From assembly GCF_009827335.1 (NCBI RefSeq), contig NZ_WTYH01000001.1:2517501-2581500 (forward strand): a stretch of 64,000 bases of DNA, written 5' to 3'. Positions 27,476 to 36,434 of this stretch are shown piece by piece (within the stretch, counting starts at the first letter, position 1; every line of letters begins with the position of its first letter). The position numbers and the translations under genes were made by a program. The stretch comes from Aurantiacibacter arachoides. Its GTDB lineage: Bacteria; Pseudomonadota; Alphaproteobacteria; Sphingomonadales; Sphingomonadaceae. The notes below the pieces were generated by a model, which saw only the letters and a list, made by a program, of their open reading frames with translations, was not told the origin of the DNA and searched no databases.

Positions 27476-27664
27476 CGGCCCCCTCGCTTTGTCTAACCGC
27501 CAAGCCACCGCGGACGTGATCGTCGACGCGGTGCGCTTCAACGGCCAAAATCGAGCACGTGCGCGCACCTAGCCACGAGCACAACGAGATTCGCATGTTG
27601 GAATGGGAATGACAGCTTTCCACCCAATTGAAGCCAATCGTACCTTTCCAGGCGCAACCCGAAA

Positions 27665-27690
27665 GCGGTCGACCAGGTGAGGTCGACCGC
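27665..27690 (-). terminator. Hairpin after the integrase gene
   Basis: A perfect 10-bp inverted repeat GCGGTCGACC/GGTCGACCGC with a 6-nt loop, 10 bp past the integrase stop, followed on the minus strand by TTTC only. It is a likely transcription stop or protected 3' end for the integrase message. It could also be a recombination-related dyad. Confidence 0.5.
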
Positions 27691-27699
27691 CCGAAGGTG

Positions 27700-28332
27700 T
27701 CAGATTTCCGTGCGCTCCGCCAGTAGTAGTGCGTCTTCGACATCGACCCCAAGATAGCGAACGGTGTTCTCGATCTTGGTGTGACCTAGAAGTATCTGAA
27801 TTGCGCGGATGTTGCCCGTAGCGCGGTAGATCATCGCGGCCTTCGTCCGTCGAAGCGAGTGCGTCCCGTACTCAGATTTCCGTAGGCCAATCGCGGTAAC
27901 CCACTCATCCACCAAACGCGCATACTGGCGCGTGCTCGTGTGTCCGGCGTGGTCGATCCTGCTTGGAAAGAGGTACTCGCTGGTCGAGCCGCCCCGACGT
28001 TCTAACCAGGAAAGCAGGGTTGAACGGACATCGGCTGTGAGCTCGAACTGAACTCGCCGATTGGTCTTCTGCTGGACGACAATTGCCCTCGTGCGGATGT
28101 CGGTCCCAGCTACGACGTCGCCGATCTTAATCTTGACCAAGTCGCATCCGCGCAACTTGCTATCGATTGCTAGGTCGAATAGCGCCTTATCCCGTAGCCG
28201 ACCTTCACGATCCAGATGGAAGCGGATTGCCCAAATCTGTTTTTGTGTCAGTGGTCGCTTTGTGCCGACGGTCTTGCCAGCATTCCACGCTGCACGCGCC
28301 TGTATGGCAGGATCAAATCTCGAATAACCCAT
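27700..28332 (-). CDS. Tyrosine recombinase/integrase, catalytic-domain only
   Basis: A 210-aa protein with the full tyrosine-recombinase set: Arg61 (KLRGCDLVKI), Lys89 (QQKTNRR), His158/Arg161 (THSLRRTKA), His184 (LLGHTKIENT) and nucleophile Tyr193 (VRYLG). Only about 45 residues precede the catalytic domain, so the SAM-like core-binding domain is largely missing. Such short integrases are common in alphaproteobacterial accessory DNA. I chose ATG 28332 (MGYSRFDPAI). It marks the left side of the island carrying the IetAS-like pair. Whether it is the island's own integrase or a relic is open. Confidence 0.85.
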   Translation of the reverse strand: MGYSRFDPAIQARAAWNAGKTVGTKRPLTQKQIWAIRFHLDREGRLRDKALFDLAIDSKLRGCDLVKIKIGDVVAGTDIRTRAIVVQQKTNRRVQFELTADVRSTLLSWLERRGGSTSEYLFPSRIDHAGHTSTRQYARLVDEWVTAIGLRKSEYGTHSLRRTKAAMIYRATGNIRAIQILLGHTKIENTVRYLGVDVEDALLLAERTEI

Positions 28333-28616
28333 TGTCGTTCTCCTCGGCCATGATTGGCCACAAAGAGAACGGTCGCAGCTTGGCGGGTGGTGGGCCGGTT
28401 GCTGACTGGCAGGTTTTGGCAATGACATGGCTGAAGCGGATGATCAACGGAGCATCAGCCAGGGCCGCAGTCGACCAGATTAAGACGTTCAGCGCGCGAG
28501 TGCATAAGTCCGGCTATGCCGGAAGCTGCCTTAGCCAAGCTAATTCCCGCCCATCATCACGCCGTTCGCCGCGACGGACAATTCCGCCACCCCTGCCGAC
28601 GTACCAGCACCGGGTG

Positions 28617-31073
28617 CTAGATAATGACCGGCTGGGTCGCATTGAGAACCGTGACTGCCGCGTGGACCTCCGTGTAAAGGTCTGCTTCGATCCCCTGCGT
28701 ATCGATCTCCACAATGAGAGCAAAGCGAGCCTCTTTTTCTCCCTCCTCCAAGATCTTCTTTGACTTCCACCATCCAGCGACGGGATGAATGGCCAGCAGA
28801 TTGCGTCTGGCCAAGTCTGAAGCTCTGCAGGTCAACTGGTCGATATGCAGGGAGCCAACATCGCGTCTGATGCTCCCAAAATCCCAAAGATCCTCTTCTT
28901 CGACCTGAGGGCCGACTGGCTCGACAGCCTTGCTGATGCGCGCCATGAATTGCTGCGCATTTTCTCCGGCCCGGTTCAGCTTGAACCGCAGATTGTGGGA
29001 GGCATAGCGATATCGCGAGCCGCGCGCTGCCTCGGCCGGGTTGGGTGCAACGAAGGAACTGAGCGCGACCCGAAGAGTCACATTTGCAGTCCCGAGCTTT
29101 CGCAGTTCTTCGACAGGCCATGGCAGAGTGAAGAGCCGCATCTCCTTGTGAACATCGCCGCCAGTCTGTTCAGAGAGGCCGTACGGAACGATGATGTCCT
29201 GCACGATCAGGGCAAGGGCATTGGACGCGCTGCGATGCGCCCTCTCGAGATCAGGAACGCCGTAGCCGTAACGCTGAAACAGCCGGGCGTAGCTGCCCTT
29301 GTTGGAATTGGCGGGAAGATGCGACTGCATTTGCGGCGTCCATCGGGCGGACGCCACATAGAGGGCGCGAACGGTTTCCGGCCATAGTAGCGGATATTCC
29401 GACCAGAGCTCGGTAATTTGCTTCGCCGCGATCGCCGTCGCAGCGCTTGTGTCATGCGTAAAACTGAAAGAGCGCTGCGGATAGGCGTGATGGGTCGTGA
29501 GAAGGGATAGCCAGCCATGTCGCAGCGGTGGAGGCAGGTTGTCGGCAGCCCAGTTCCCGCCCTCAAGAACGATATCAGGCTTCAGCGGCCAAGTCGATGT
29601 CCATGATGCGGTCCGGGAGCTGGGGGAAAGGTCGCCAAAAGGTGCGACGCTGGTGAGGCCCTCGTTTGGCGGTAACATAGTCTTTTCGGTATAGGCACCC
29701 ACGCTGATGGCATTCCAAGCCTGTGCGGGCGACTCCAACTCATTCTTTGGCAGGTCGCAGATGTCGAGATAATGACCCGCGGTGAACATGGAATTGTTGG
29801 TATTGCCCGCCGATATCAGGATAAGGCGCGGCGCCGCCCGATCGCCCGAGACGCCAGCGGCGAGTTGGTCGACTTCGGTCGACCACGATGTGGGGGCGCC
29901 GTCATGGGGCGTGTCCTCATCGGTCGTGACCGCCATCATGAAAGTCCGTCGACGCACAGTATGTTCGACTGTGTTGATCGCGCGGCGCGTCACTACCCCC
30001 AGCAGGTGATGCGGGTTAGGGCCTCCATCCGGCATCAGCTTCACCGATTCCAGACGATGCGAAACAGTGACCGGCATCGCCGATTGCAGATCGGGCGTCA
30101 AGTCGCCGAACAGTGCCAAGCCGGCAAGCTGGGTGCCGTGCCCTTTCATGTCATCTAGCCCCCAGGCCGGGTCGGCGGCGTGGCGATCCTGTGACGGAAG
30201 GACTGGAGCGATCAACGGGTGGGCCCGGCTAACGCCCGTATCCAACAAGGTGACATAACCTCCATTGAGGCCACCAGCATAGGTGGTCCGCTGGGCGAGA
30301 TCCTCAACCCATGCAGCCTGCTCTTGGACTTCGAGGGCATCGAAAAAATCGGCGGTCACCGCTGGCGCCGCAAGGGCACGCACGGAACCAAGTCGTCTCA
30401 CGGCCAGCGCGATATGGTCCCGTGTCGCGAGGCCGATGACGACGACATCTTCAGGAAAGTGCAGGCGTTCGGTCCCGATTTGAACCTGATAGGCAGCGGC
30501 CTGGGCGATAAAGGCCTCCGCTTCGCCTGGCTCAAGCCAGATTTCCCAGTGCGTCGCGCCATTGCCAGCGGGAAATTTCTCCTGCGGGCCGCGCCAAAGC
30601 GCGCGTAGTCCCGCCTCGGTAATGGCCGCCAAGCTCTGAACGAGAGTGGCGTTCTTGGGGCGACCGGGGATGATCTCGCCATCCTTCTCCCTGTCCGGCG
30701 TATCTTCTGTCTCGAATTTTTCGATCTTCTTTCGAAGATTCTCCACGCCCTGGGCCGTGGCGAAGACGGTGGCGGTTTCGGTGGTGCTTCCGTTGACGAC
30801 TTCGGCGGCGCTGCGCAGTAGCTCAATGCCGCTTGATCCCAGACTATCCTTGGCGAGCGGCTCGCCCGGTCGGCCTTTGACTTCGAGATAGACCCCTGGG
30901 AGGCCGTCCGTCGTTATCGCTGGGAGTTGGTCGATTGCTTGCAGAAGAGCCTGAGCATGGCCGCTGCGATTGAGGACGTCACTTGGCGTCTTGCCGCCGC
31001 CCCCGCCCTTGGCCCGAAATGGATGCGGCTTTCCGAGGTCTTTTAGGAGAAAGTGAGGTAAATTCCGTGGCAT
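28617..31073 (-). CDS. ietS: Subtilisin-like serine protease, IetS-like
   Basis: An 818-aa S8-family protease without signal peptide. The catalytic triad is visible: Asp278 (VTLLDTGVSRAHP), His312 (DMKGHGTQLAG) and Ser543 (HDTSAATAIAA), with oxyanion Asn424 (LISAGNTNN). About 265 N-terminal residues precede the protease domain and about 230 follow it. This size and the coupled AAA+ gene match IetS of the IetAS pair, known from the Agrobacterium Ti plasmid as a stability (toxin-antitoxin) module and later listed among antiphage systems. The start overlaps the end of the ATPase gene by 95 nt, so translation is coupled. It is a cytoplasmic protease presumably controlled by the ATPase; the trigger and target are unknown. 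Confidence 0.85.
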   Translation of the reverse strand: MPRNLPHFLLKDLGKPHPFRAKGGGGGKTPSDVLNRSGHAQALLQAIDQLPAITTDGLPGVYLEVKGRPGEPLAKDSLGSSGIELLRSAAEVVNGSTTETATVFATAQGVENLRKKIEKFETEDTPDREKDGEIIPGRPKNATLVQSLAAITEAGLRALWRGPQEKFPAGNGATHWEIWLEPGEAEAFIAQAAAYQVQIGTERLHFPEDVVVIGLATRDHIALAVRRLGSVRALAAPAVTADFFDALEVQEQAAWVEDLAQRTTYAGGLNGGYVTLLDTGVSRAHPLIAPVLPSQDRHAADPAWGLDDMKGHGTQLAGLALFGDLTPDLQSAMPVTVSHRLESVKLMPDGGPNPHHLLGVVTRRAINTVEHTVRRRTFMMAVTTDEDTPHDGAPTSWSTEVDQLAAGVSGDRAAPRLILISAGNTNNSMFTAGHYLDICDLPKNELESPAQAWNAISVGAYTEKTMLPPNEGLTSVAPFGDLSPSSRTASWTSTWPLKPDIVLEGGNWAADNLPPPLRHGWLSLLTTHHAYPQRSFSFTHDTSAATAIAAKQITELWSEYPLLWPETVRALYVASARWTPQMQSHLPANSNKGSYARLFQRYGYGVPDLERAHRSASNALALIVQDIIVPYGLSEQTGGDVHKEMRLFTLPWPVEELRKLGTANVTLRVALSSFVAPNPAEAARGSRYRYASHNLRFKLNRAGENAQQFMARISKAVEPVGPQVEEEDLWDFGSIRRDVGSLHIDQLTCRASDLARRNLLAIHPVAGWWKSKKILEEGEKEARFALIVEIDTQGIEADLYTEVHAAVTVLNATQPVII

Positions 31074-32067
31074 TCGCGCTTCTTCCCAGCCCCTGCAGCG
31101 AGCGACGCCGCTCTAGCGAATTGACAAGATCGACAGTCGTTATGCTATTGCGATCGCCAAGAACCGCGCGCCGCGCCGCGTCTTCGGCGGCGGCTACGAC
31201 ATCGGCCGTCGATAGACCGATCGCGCAATCGATGACCTTTTTCCAAGACAGGCGTGTGTGGGAGAAGCCGATGAGGCGTCGTTCAAGAGCCTGGCGGATC
31301 GATGCCGCATCGGGCAACTCATAGGAAAGGACGAGATCGAAACGGCGCAGGACTGCGCGATCTAGGATTTCGGCCAGATTGGTCGTAGCGATGACGATCG
31401 AAGGCCCGGTGTCCTCGTCGAGGAACTGGAGGAACGAGTTCAGCACCCGGCGAGCTTCACCCACGTCATTACCATCGCCTCTCGCTGCGGCGAGAGCATC
31501 GATTTCGTCGAAGAGATAGACGCCACGTGTCGATTTGATGGCGTCGAACACGAGCTTCAGTTTCTGGGCGGTCTCGCCCATGAACTTGGTTATAAGGCCG
31601 TGCAGCATCACGGAAAAGAGCGGAAACTGGAGCTCGCCGGCAAGGCTATGGGCGCTCATCGTCTTTCCAGTGCCCGGAGGTCCGGAAAGCAGAATGCGCC
31701 GCCGCGGCTTAAGGCCCTTCTCTTCGAGCTTCTCACGCATGCGGGTCTCGAAGACAATATGCGCCAGCTCTTCCCCGATAAGCGGTGGCAGAATAACGCT
31801 GTTCAACCGCTCGCTGGGATAGGAGGCGAACAGGAATTCGGCGAGATCGCCACGCGGAGCGGTAATTGGCGTGAGGTTCGGCTTTCGCGAGGCAGAAGGC
31901 GTCTGGCCGGCATTGGCCCACTGCCGAAGCGTTTCAGCCAAGCGCTTGTGACCCTTTTGCTCCTCTGCAGCCGACAGCTGCATAGCAAGATCGAAGAAGC
32001 GATCGAAATCCCCCTCCGCGTGGCTCTTTACGAGACCTATGAGCTGCTGCGCTGATGCCATTTCCAT
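30979..32067 (-). CDS. ietA: AAA+ ATPase, IetA-like
   Basis: A 362-aa FtsH/CDC48-type AAA+ protein. Walker A GPPGTGKT is at 129-136, Walker B VYLFDEIDAL with Asp187/Glu188, sensor-1 IATTNLAE, and the arginine-finger region DRAVLRRFDLV. The N-terminal about 90 residues are helical, and a basic tail (SPKRPRKAAS ... GRGRRQDAK) ends the protein inside the protease gene. It is the partner of the downstream subtilase. In the IetAS model the ATPase restrains or directs the protease. The ATG at 32067 has no clear Shine-Dalgarno; ATG at 32061 is an alternative. Codon use looks like the rest of the genome. Confidence 0.87.
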   Translation of the reverse strand: MEMASAQQLIGLVKSHAEGDFDRFFDLAMQLSAAEEQKGHKRLAETLRQWANAGQTPSASRKPNLTPITAPRGDLAEFLFASYPSERLNSVILPPLIGEELAHIVFETRMREKLEEKGLKPRRRILLSGPPGTGKTMSAHSLAGELQFPLFSVMLHGLITKFMGETAQKLKLVFDAIKSTRGVYLFDEIDALAAARGDGNDVGEARRVLNSFLQFLDEDTGPSIVIATTNLAEILDRAVLRRFDLVLSYELPDAASIRQALERRLIGFSHTRLSWKKVIDCAIGLSTADVVAAAEDAARRAVLGDRNSITTVDLVNSLERRRSLQGLGRSANATEFTSLSPKRPRKAASISGQGRGRRQDAK

Positions 32068-32599
32068 AATGTATCGCGGAATGGCTCACGATACACCCCC
32101 CATTGCCTATTTTGATAGGCTACGAAAGTTGTCGGACGTCAATGCGAACTCGAGCGTTTGGGCGAATGAAGGTGGTCGCGTTTCGGTCGCCTGATAGCTC
32201 TGGCATGCCGCTATCCGTGCAGTTTTGCCGTCCCACGAAGAGATACGTGGAACGTCAAATGTTCACTGATGGCGAAACCAGACGTTCGACGTGGGGCTTG
32301 CGAATGGCCGTTCTGACCCCAAACACGGTCATTCAGGCCGAAGCAGGAAGAGGTCCGCTATTAGGCGTTTGACGGTTGAGCCGGAATGACCGAAATTGGG
32401 GCGCAAAGCTGCCACCCGGTCATACATCAGCCAAACCTTTCAAATTTCCACCATTCCATTGGACTTCGCTTGTCCCGCAAGCATTGGTGCTGTCATTGAT
32501 CGCGGCCCCGACAGGTGGACGCTGCCCTGGCCGACACGATCGGCAGGGCCTTGGGTGGTGGGAACAGCGATGGTCGCTGCTCCAGACAGGAGACCACCA
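32068..32599. other. Intergenic region between the divergent ietA and DUF3489 genes
   Basis: About 530 bp with no supported gene; an 89-codon frame at 32103-32372 has no protein-like features. The stretch should hold the promoters of both divergent units. I see no clear sigma-70 pair, tRNA, or repeat. It may contain the junction between the IetAS cargo and the recombinase module. Confidence 0.5.
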
Positions 32600-32917
32600 A
32601 TGAACGATATCATCGACACCACTAAGCCAGCCAAGCGCACGCGACGCATTGCCCGCCAACCTGAGTCCGCAGCTGAGGGCCAGGCAAATACGGCGCCAAC
32701 CGCTGCGAAGGCTGCCCGGCCGGACAGTAAGTCCAGCTTGGTGTTGCGAATGCTCCAGCGACCCGAGGGCGCTACGATCGGGCAGATCGTTACGGCAACC
32801 GGTTGGCTACCGCATACAACCCGCGCTGCCCTCACCGGCCTGAAGAAGAAGGGCCATGAGATCGCGAACGCGAAGGGCGAGGGCGAGGAACGTGTATACC
32901 GAGCGGTGGCAGGCTGA
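32600..32917 (+). CDS. DUF3489 protein of the recombinase module
   Basis: A 105-aa protein. A basic, low-complexity N-terminus (KPAKRTRRIARQ) is followed by a winged-helix-like domain: SSLVLRMLQRPEGATIGQIV, TGWLPHTTRAALTGLKKKGH. This is the DUF3489 family. It is preceded by AGGAG, and its stop overlaps the next ATG. In many alphaproteobacteria this gene travels with DUF2924 and a large serine recombinase, as here. It is probably DNA-binding; its role in recombination has not been shown as far as I know. Confidence 0.85.
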   Translation: MNDIIDTTKPAKRTRRIARQPESAAEGQANTAPTAAKAARPDSKSSLVLRMLQRPEGATIGQIVTATGWLPHTTRAALTGLKKKGHEIANAKGEGEERVYRAVAG

Positions 32918-33348
32918 TGGCACGCCGGACCTACCTCACGCTCGAACGGCTGGCAGCGATGTCAGCCGACGAGCTGAAGATTGAGTGGGCGCGGCGCCAC
33001 GCCGGGCCTGCTCCCAGCCTGTCTCCAGAGCTGCTGCGGCTGGGGATCGGCTACAAGCTGCAGGAACAGAGGCTCGGAGGAGTGTGTCGCTCGACCCGGT
33101 CACTGCTGAGGCAGGTAGCGGCGCAGGGGCCAGCGGGCCAGTCTTCCAGGCCCCCGCCCCGCAAACTGACGCCGGGCACGCGTCTGGTCCGCGACTGGCA
33201 TGGGACCGGCCATACCGTGATCGTGCTCGGTGACGGGTTCGAGTACGACGGTAAGCACTGGAAGTCGCTCACCGCTATCGCCAAGGCCATCACCGGTGCG
33301 CATTGGAACGGCCCGCGATTCTTCGGACTGATGGAGCGCAACAAATGA
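32917..33348 (+). CDS. DUF2924 protein of the recombinase module
   Basis: A 143-aa basic protein. The N-terminal helical part (ELKIEWARRHAGPAP ... ELLRLGIGYKLQEQRLGG) precedes a compact domain with LTPGTRLVRDWHGTGHTVIV, DGFEYDGKHWKSLTAIAKAI and TGAHWNGPRFFGL. This matches the DUF2924 family, typical of phage-like and island recombinase modules. It overlaps DUF3489 by one base and the recombinase by ATGA, so the three are co-translated. It is possibly a directionality or DNA-binding cofactor of the recombinase (inference). Confidence 0.87.
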   Translation: MARRTYLTLERLAAMSADELKIEWARRHAGPAPSLSPELLRLGIGYKLQEQRLGGVCRSTRSLLRQVAAQGPAGQSSRPPPRKLTPGTRLVRDWHGTGHTVIVLGDGFEYDGKHWKSLTAIAKAITGAHWNGPRFFGLMERNK

Positions 33349-34982
33349 AGTCGCTGCGCTGCGCGGTCTACACCCGCAAGTCGACCGAGGACGGGCTCGA
33401 GCAAGAGTTTAACAGCCTAGATGCGCAGCGTGAGGCCTGCGAGGCATACATCCTGAGCCAGCGGCACGAGGGCTGGACGCTTGTACCGGACCGATATGAT
33501 GACGGCGGGTTCTCGGGCGGGTCCATGCAGCGTCCCGGTCTGCAGGCGCTGATGGCAGACATCGATGCTGGCCGGGTCGATGTCATCGTCGTTTACAAGG
33601 TCGACCGCCTAACCCGTAGCCTCGCCGACTTTGCCAAGATCGTCGAGCGGCTCGACGCCAAACAGGCGAGCTTCGTCTCGGTGACACAGGCGTTCAATAC
33701 CACCACCAGCATGGGACGCCTCACTCTCAACGTACTGCTCTCGTTCGCCCAGTTCGAACGCGAGGTCACCGGCGAACGCATCCGCGACAAGATCGCGGCG
33801 TCGAAGAAGAAGGGGATCTGGATGGGCGGGCCGGTGCCGCTTGGCTATCAGGTTGTCGATCGCAAGCTGGTGCCCGTACCTGAAGAGGCCGAGCGGGTGC
33901 GCACGATCATGCGGCGCTACCTTGAGGTCAGGAACGTCCCTGCCCTTATCGAGATCCTTCGCTCCGAAGGCGTGGTCACCAAGTTTCAGCAGCGCGCCAG
34001 CGGTCCGCATCGCGGCGGCATCCCGTTTGCCCGCGGCAGCCTGTTCCACCTGCTTAAGAACCCCGTCTACCGCGGTAAGATCGTGCACAAGGGTAAGGTC
34101 TACGAAGGCGAGCACATGGCTATTGTCGATGAAGAGCTGTGGGATGCTGTGCAGGAACAGCTGGCACAGAAGGCCCCGCTGCGGAAGCGCGCCACCAACG
34201 AACCACAGCAGGCCATGCTGCGCGGTCTACTGACAGATCCGCACGGGAGGCCAATGGTTCCGACATACGGTTCGAGCAAGGTGAAGCGCTACGCCTACTA
34301 CGAGACCCGCAAGGATCTAGCTCGGCCCGGTGATCCACCCGGAGTCCGATTCCCGCGCGCCCATTTCGAGCAGCACGCGATCCGTCACCTCGAAGAACTG
34401 CTGAATGACGAGCATGCCTTGCGGCGGCTGTCAGGTATCGGGGAGGCCGGTACCCTGCAAACCATGTTCGCAAACGCCCATCTGCTCGCCCTGCAACTTC
34501 GCGAGATGGGCAAAGCCGAGAATGCCCTCCGTTCGCTGGTCAGTTCCATTACCATTCGCGCGGATTCCATGGAGATCGTCCTGAAGCCCAACGCTTGTGG
34601 CATTGCACCCGAAGCCAACTGGTTCTGGACTCTCCCTCTGCCCAAACGGAGACCGTTCCGCGAGGCTCGGCTCAGGATCGACAGCGACGCCAGTGTCAGC
34701 CGCACATCAAAGGATCTGCTGGTCCTGATTGCCGACGCGATGGCTGCCCAGCAGCTTGTCATCGCTTCGCCCGAACTCAGTCTCGCGCAACTCGCAAAGC
34801 GCGAACGGCGCTGCCGCACCCAGCTGGCCCGCCTGCTGCGGTTGTCATGGCTAAGTCCACGGGTCGTCGATGCCATCGCGGATGGCACCCATCCAAAGGG
34901 ACTTACGCGCCGCGCGCTCCTGATTTGTGACATGCCGATCGAATGGTCCGATCAGGAACGCGAGTTCGGCTTTGCTGCGTAA
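33345..34982 (+). CDS. Large serine recombinase
   Basis: A 545-aa recombinase. The resolvase catalytic domain starts CAVYTRKSTEDGLEQEFNSL, with nucleophile Ser13 in YTRKS, and continues to VDVIVVYKVDRLTRSLADF and NVLLSFAQFEREVTGERIRD. A recombinase domain follows (about 150-250, GSLFHLLKNPVYRGKIVHKG). The C-terminal part lacks an obvious zinc-ribbon CxxC and ends in a helical region. ATG 33345 overlaps the DUF2924 stop. It is one of two different recombinases bordering the island. Large serine recombinases do not need a tRNA target, but this one lies about 200 bp from tRNA-Leu. Confidence 0.92.
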   Translation: MKSLRCAVYTRKSTEDGLEQEFNSLDAQREACEAYILSQRHEGWTLVPDRYDDGGFSGGSMQRPGLQALMADIDAGRVDVIVVYKVDRLTRSLADFAKIVERLDAKQASFVSVTQAFNTTTSMGRLTLNVLLSFAQFEREVTGERIRDKIAASKKKGIWMGGPVPLGYQVVDRKLVPVPEEAERVRTIMRRYLEVRNVPALIEILRSEGVVTKFQQRASGPHRGGIPFARGSLFHLLKNPVYRGKIVHKGKVYEGEHMAIVDEELWDAVQEQLAQKAPLRKRATNEPQQAMLRGLLTDPHGRPMVPTYGSSKVKRYAYYETRKDLARPGDPPGVRFPRAHFEQHAIRHLEELLNDEHALRRLSGIGEAGTLQTMFANAHLLALQLREMGKAENALRSLVSSITIRADSMEIVLKPNACGIAPEANWFWTLPLPKRRPFREARLRIDSDASVSRTSKDLLVLIADAMAAQQLVIASPELSLAQLAKRERRCRTQLARLLRLSWLSPRVVDAIADGTHPKGLTRRALLICDMPIEWSDQEREFGFAA

Positions 34983-35013
34983 GCGGCCTGCCATCCAGCA
35001 AAGTGAGGTGAAG

Positions 35014-35040
35014 CCGGGTTCTCGAGGGCAGAGAACCCGG
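35014..35040. terminator. Hairpin after the serine recombinase
   Basis: A perfect 10-bp stem CCGGGTTCTC/GAGAACCCGG with a 7-nt loop, 31 nt past the recombinase stop; TTTT follows 5 nt later. It is a likely transcription terminator for the DUF3489-DUF2924-recombinase run. An imperfect flanking repeat (GAGGTGAAG at 35004, CTTCACCTT at about 35082) surrounds it. Confidence 0.6.
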
Positions 35041-35183
35041 CATGCTTTTGGCCTCCGCGTCGCGGATGCGATGAGTCTCTGACTTCACCTTCAGTTTGAC
35101 GTGCCCCGAAACCCCCCAGAACTGCGCCATTCTTCAGGCGCCCGTCGCCAGGAGGCGAGACTCAGTCAGATTATCGGACTGTC

Positions 35184-35270
35184 TGGTGCGGTCGAGAAGA
35201 CTCGAACTTCCACGGCCTTTCGGCCACAACGACCTCAACGTTGCGCGTCTACCAGTTCCGCCACGACCGC
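35184..35270 (-). tRNA. tRNA-Leu(GAG)
   Basis: The minus strand folds as a class II tRNA: acceptor GCGGTCG/CGACCGC, D-arm GTGGCGGAACTGGTAGACGC, anticodon stem CAACG/CGTTG with loop TTGAGGT (anticodon GAG), a long variable arm with GGCC-GAAA-GGCC, and T-arm GTTCGAGTC. CCA is encoded. Its 3' end points towards the mobile island, which is the usual side for integration. I found no second copy of its 3' end near 27.6 kb. Confidence 0.96.
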
Positions 35271-35390
35271 ACATCGAGAGGGGACGAGGCCATCGGCCTG
35301 CCCGGGTAGGTGGGCGCCACTAGCAAAAGGGGTTTGCGGCTGCAAGCGCGTAATCGGCACTGGCGTCACCCAAGGCGGCGGCGACGCCGG

Positions 35391-36242
35391 CTATTCCGGT
35401 TTCCAGCCGAATTGCACTTCGCGCGCGTCGCGCGGGATATCCGTCACCGCTTCGCGAACGGCGACGTTCTCGCCCGGCGCCAGGGTGCGCTGCGGCGGGG
35501 CGACTTCCGAGGTGTAGACGATCCTGTCGCGGGAGCCGCGCAGCACGATGAGGATTGAGGGAATGGTCCGGGTGACGGTGCCGATATTGGTAATCGTCCC
35601 GTTCGCGCCGAAATACTCGGTGCCGTTGGGCAGCGTGCGCCGCTCCTGCAGTTCGGGCGGGAAATCCAGCTGCAGATCGGGGTCGGCGACGCCGAAGGTC
35701 GGACGCTCGACCGGCACCCAGTCGGGCAGGCCCCAGTAGGATACGGCACCGATGGTGCCCAGCGCCACCAGCGCAAAGATCGCACCGGCCCAGGTCAGCA
35801 GCTTGAGCCAGTTACGACGCGGTCGGAACGGCGGTTCGCGATCGAAGTGCGAGGCCACATCCTCCGCGGCAGAACGCCGGACGGTGGGCGGCGGCGGGAT
35901 CTCCACCCTCTCAATCGGCGCGGTGCGCTCCGGTGCGAGAGGGGGCGGGGGCGCTGGCACCGGGCCTGCGGCGACTGCCATCGGCGGTGGTGGCGATTGC
36001 CGTGGTGGTGCTGGCGATTGTCGTTGCGGCGAAGCGGGGCGGGACGTTGGCGCAGGTGTCGGAGCGGGCGCCGGCGCGGGCGTCGGCGCGGGAGGAGGAG
36101 CCGTCTCGGTCAGCTCCAGTTCGGGCCCGTCCTGGTACCAGCTGTGGCGGCACTTGGCGCAGCGCACGGTCCGCCCCTCCGCGCCGATGGCGGTGTCGGG
36201 CACGACGTAACGGGTCGCGCAGGCGGGGCACTGGATGATCAT
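35391..36242 (-). CDS. MJ0042-type zinc-ribbon membrane protein
   Basis: A 283-aa protein. It starts [20 protein letters not shown] with a second pair CAKC, the MJ0042 zinc finger. A long Pro/Ala-rich linker (about 45-120) follows, then one helix ([20 protein letters not shown]) and a C-terminal beta-rich domain ([17 protein letters not shown] ... FGWKPE) of the DUF3426 kind. It is common in Sphingomonadales next to ftsEX, and is divergent from ftsE here. ATG 36242 is chosen because the zinc ribbon begins there. Exact role unknown. Confidence 0.82.
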   Translation of the reverse strand: MIIQCPACATRYVVPDTAIGAEGRTVRCAKCRHSWYQDGPELELTETAPPPAPTPAPAPAPTPAPTSRPASPQRQSPAPPRQSPPPPMAVAAGPVPAPPPPLAPERTAPIERVEIPPPPTVRRSAAEDVASHFDREPPFRPRRNWLKLLTWAGAIFALVALGTIGAVSYWGLPDWVPVERPTFGVADPDLQLDFPPELQERRTLPNGTEYFGANGTITNIGTVTRTIPSILIVLRGSRDRIVYTSEVAPPQRTLAPGENVAVREAVTDIPRDAREVQFGWKPE

Positions 36243-36434
36243 CGCACGATACCTGCCTACGCGCGCGGCTCCCCCGCAACAAGATTGCGCAGAGCCCCGC
36301 AACCCTTGTCATGCGGCCTTTTCCACAAGCACTGGCCGCCAGATCACGCAATCTTGCACATTAACGCACAATATCGCGGGCGCGCGCACGCTTCGCCCTT
36401 CCCGCCGCGGGGCGAAACCCCTAGGCGGGAGCGA

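Noticed and set aside
32103..32372. 89-codon plus-strand frame before DUF3489
   Set aside because: No ribosome site, no domain, and composition of non-coding DNA.
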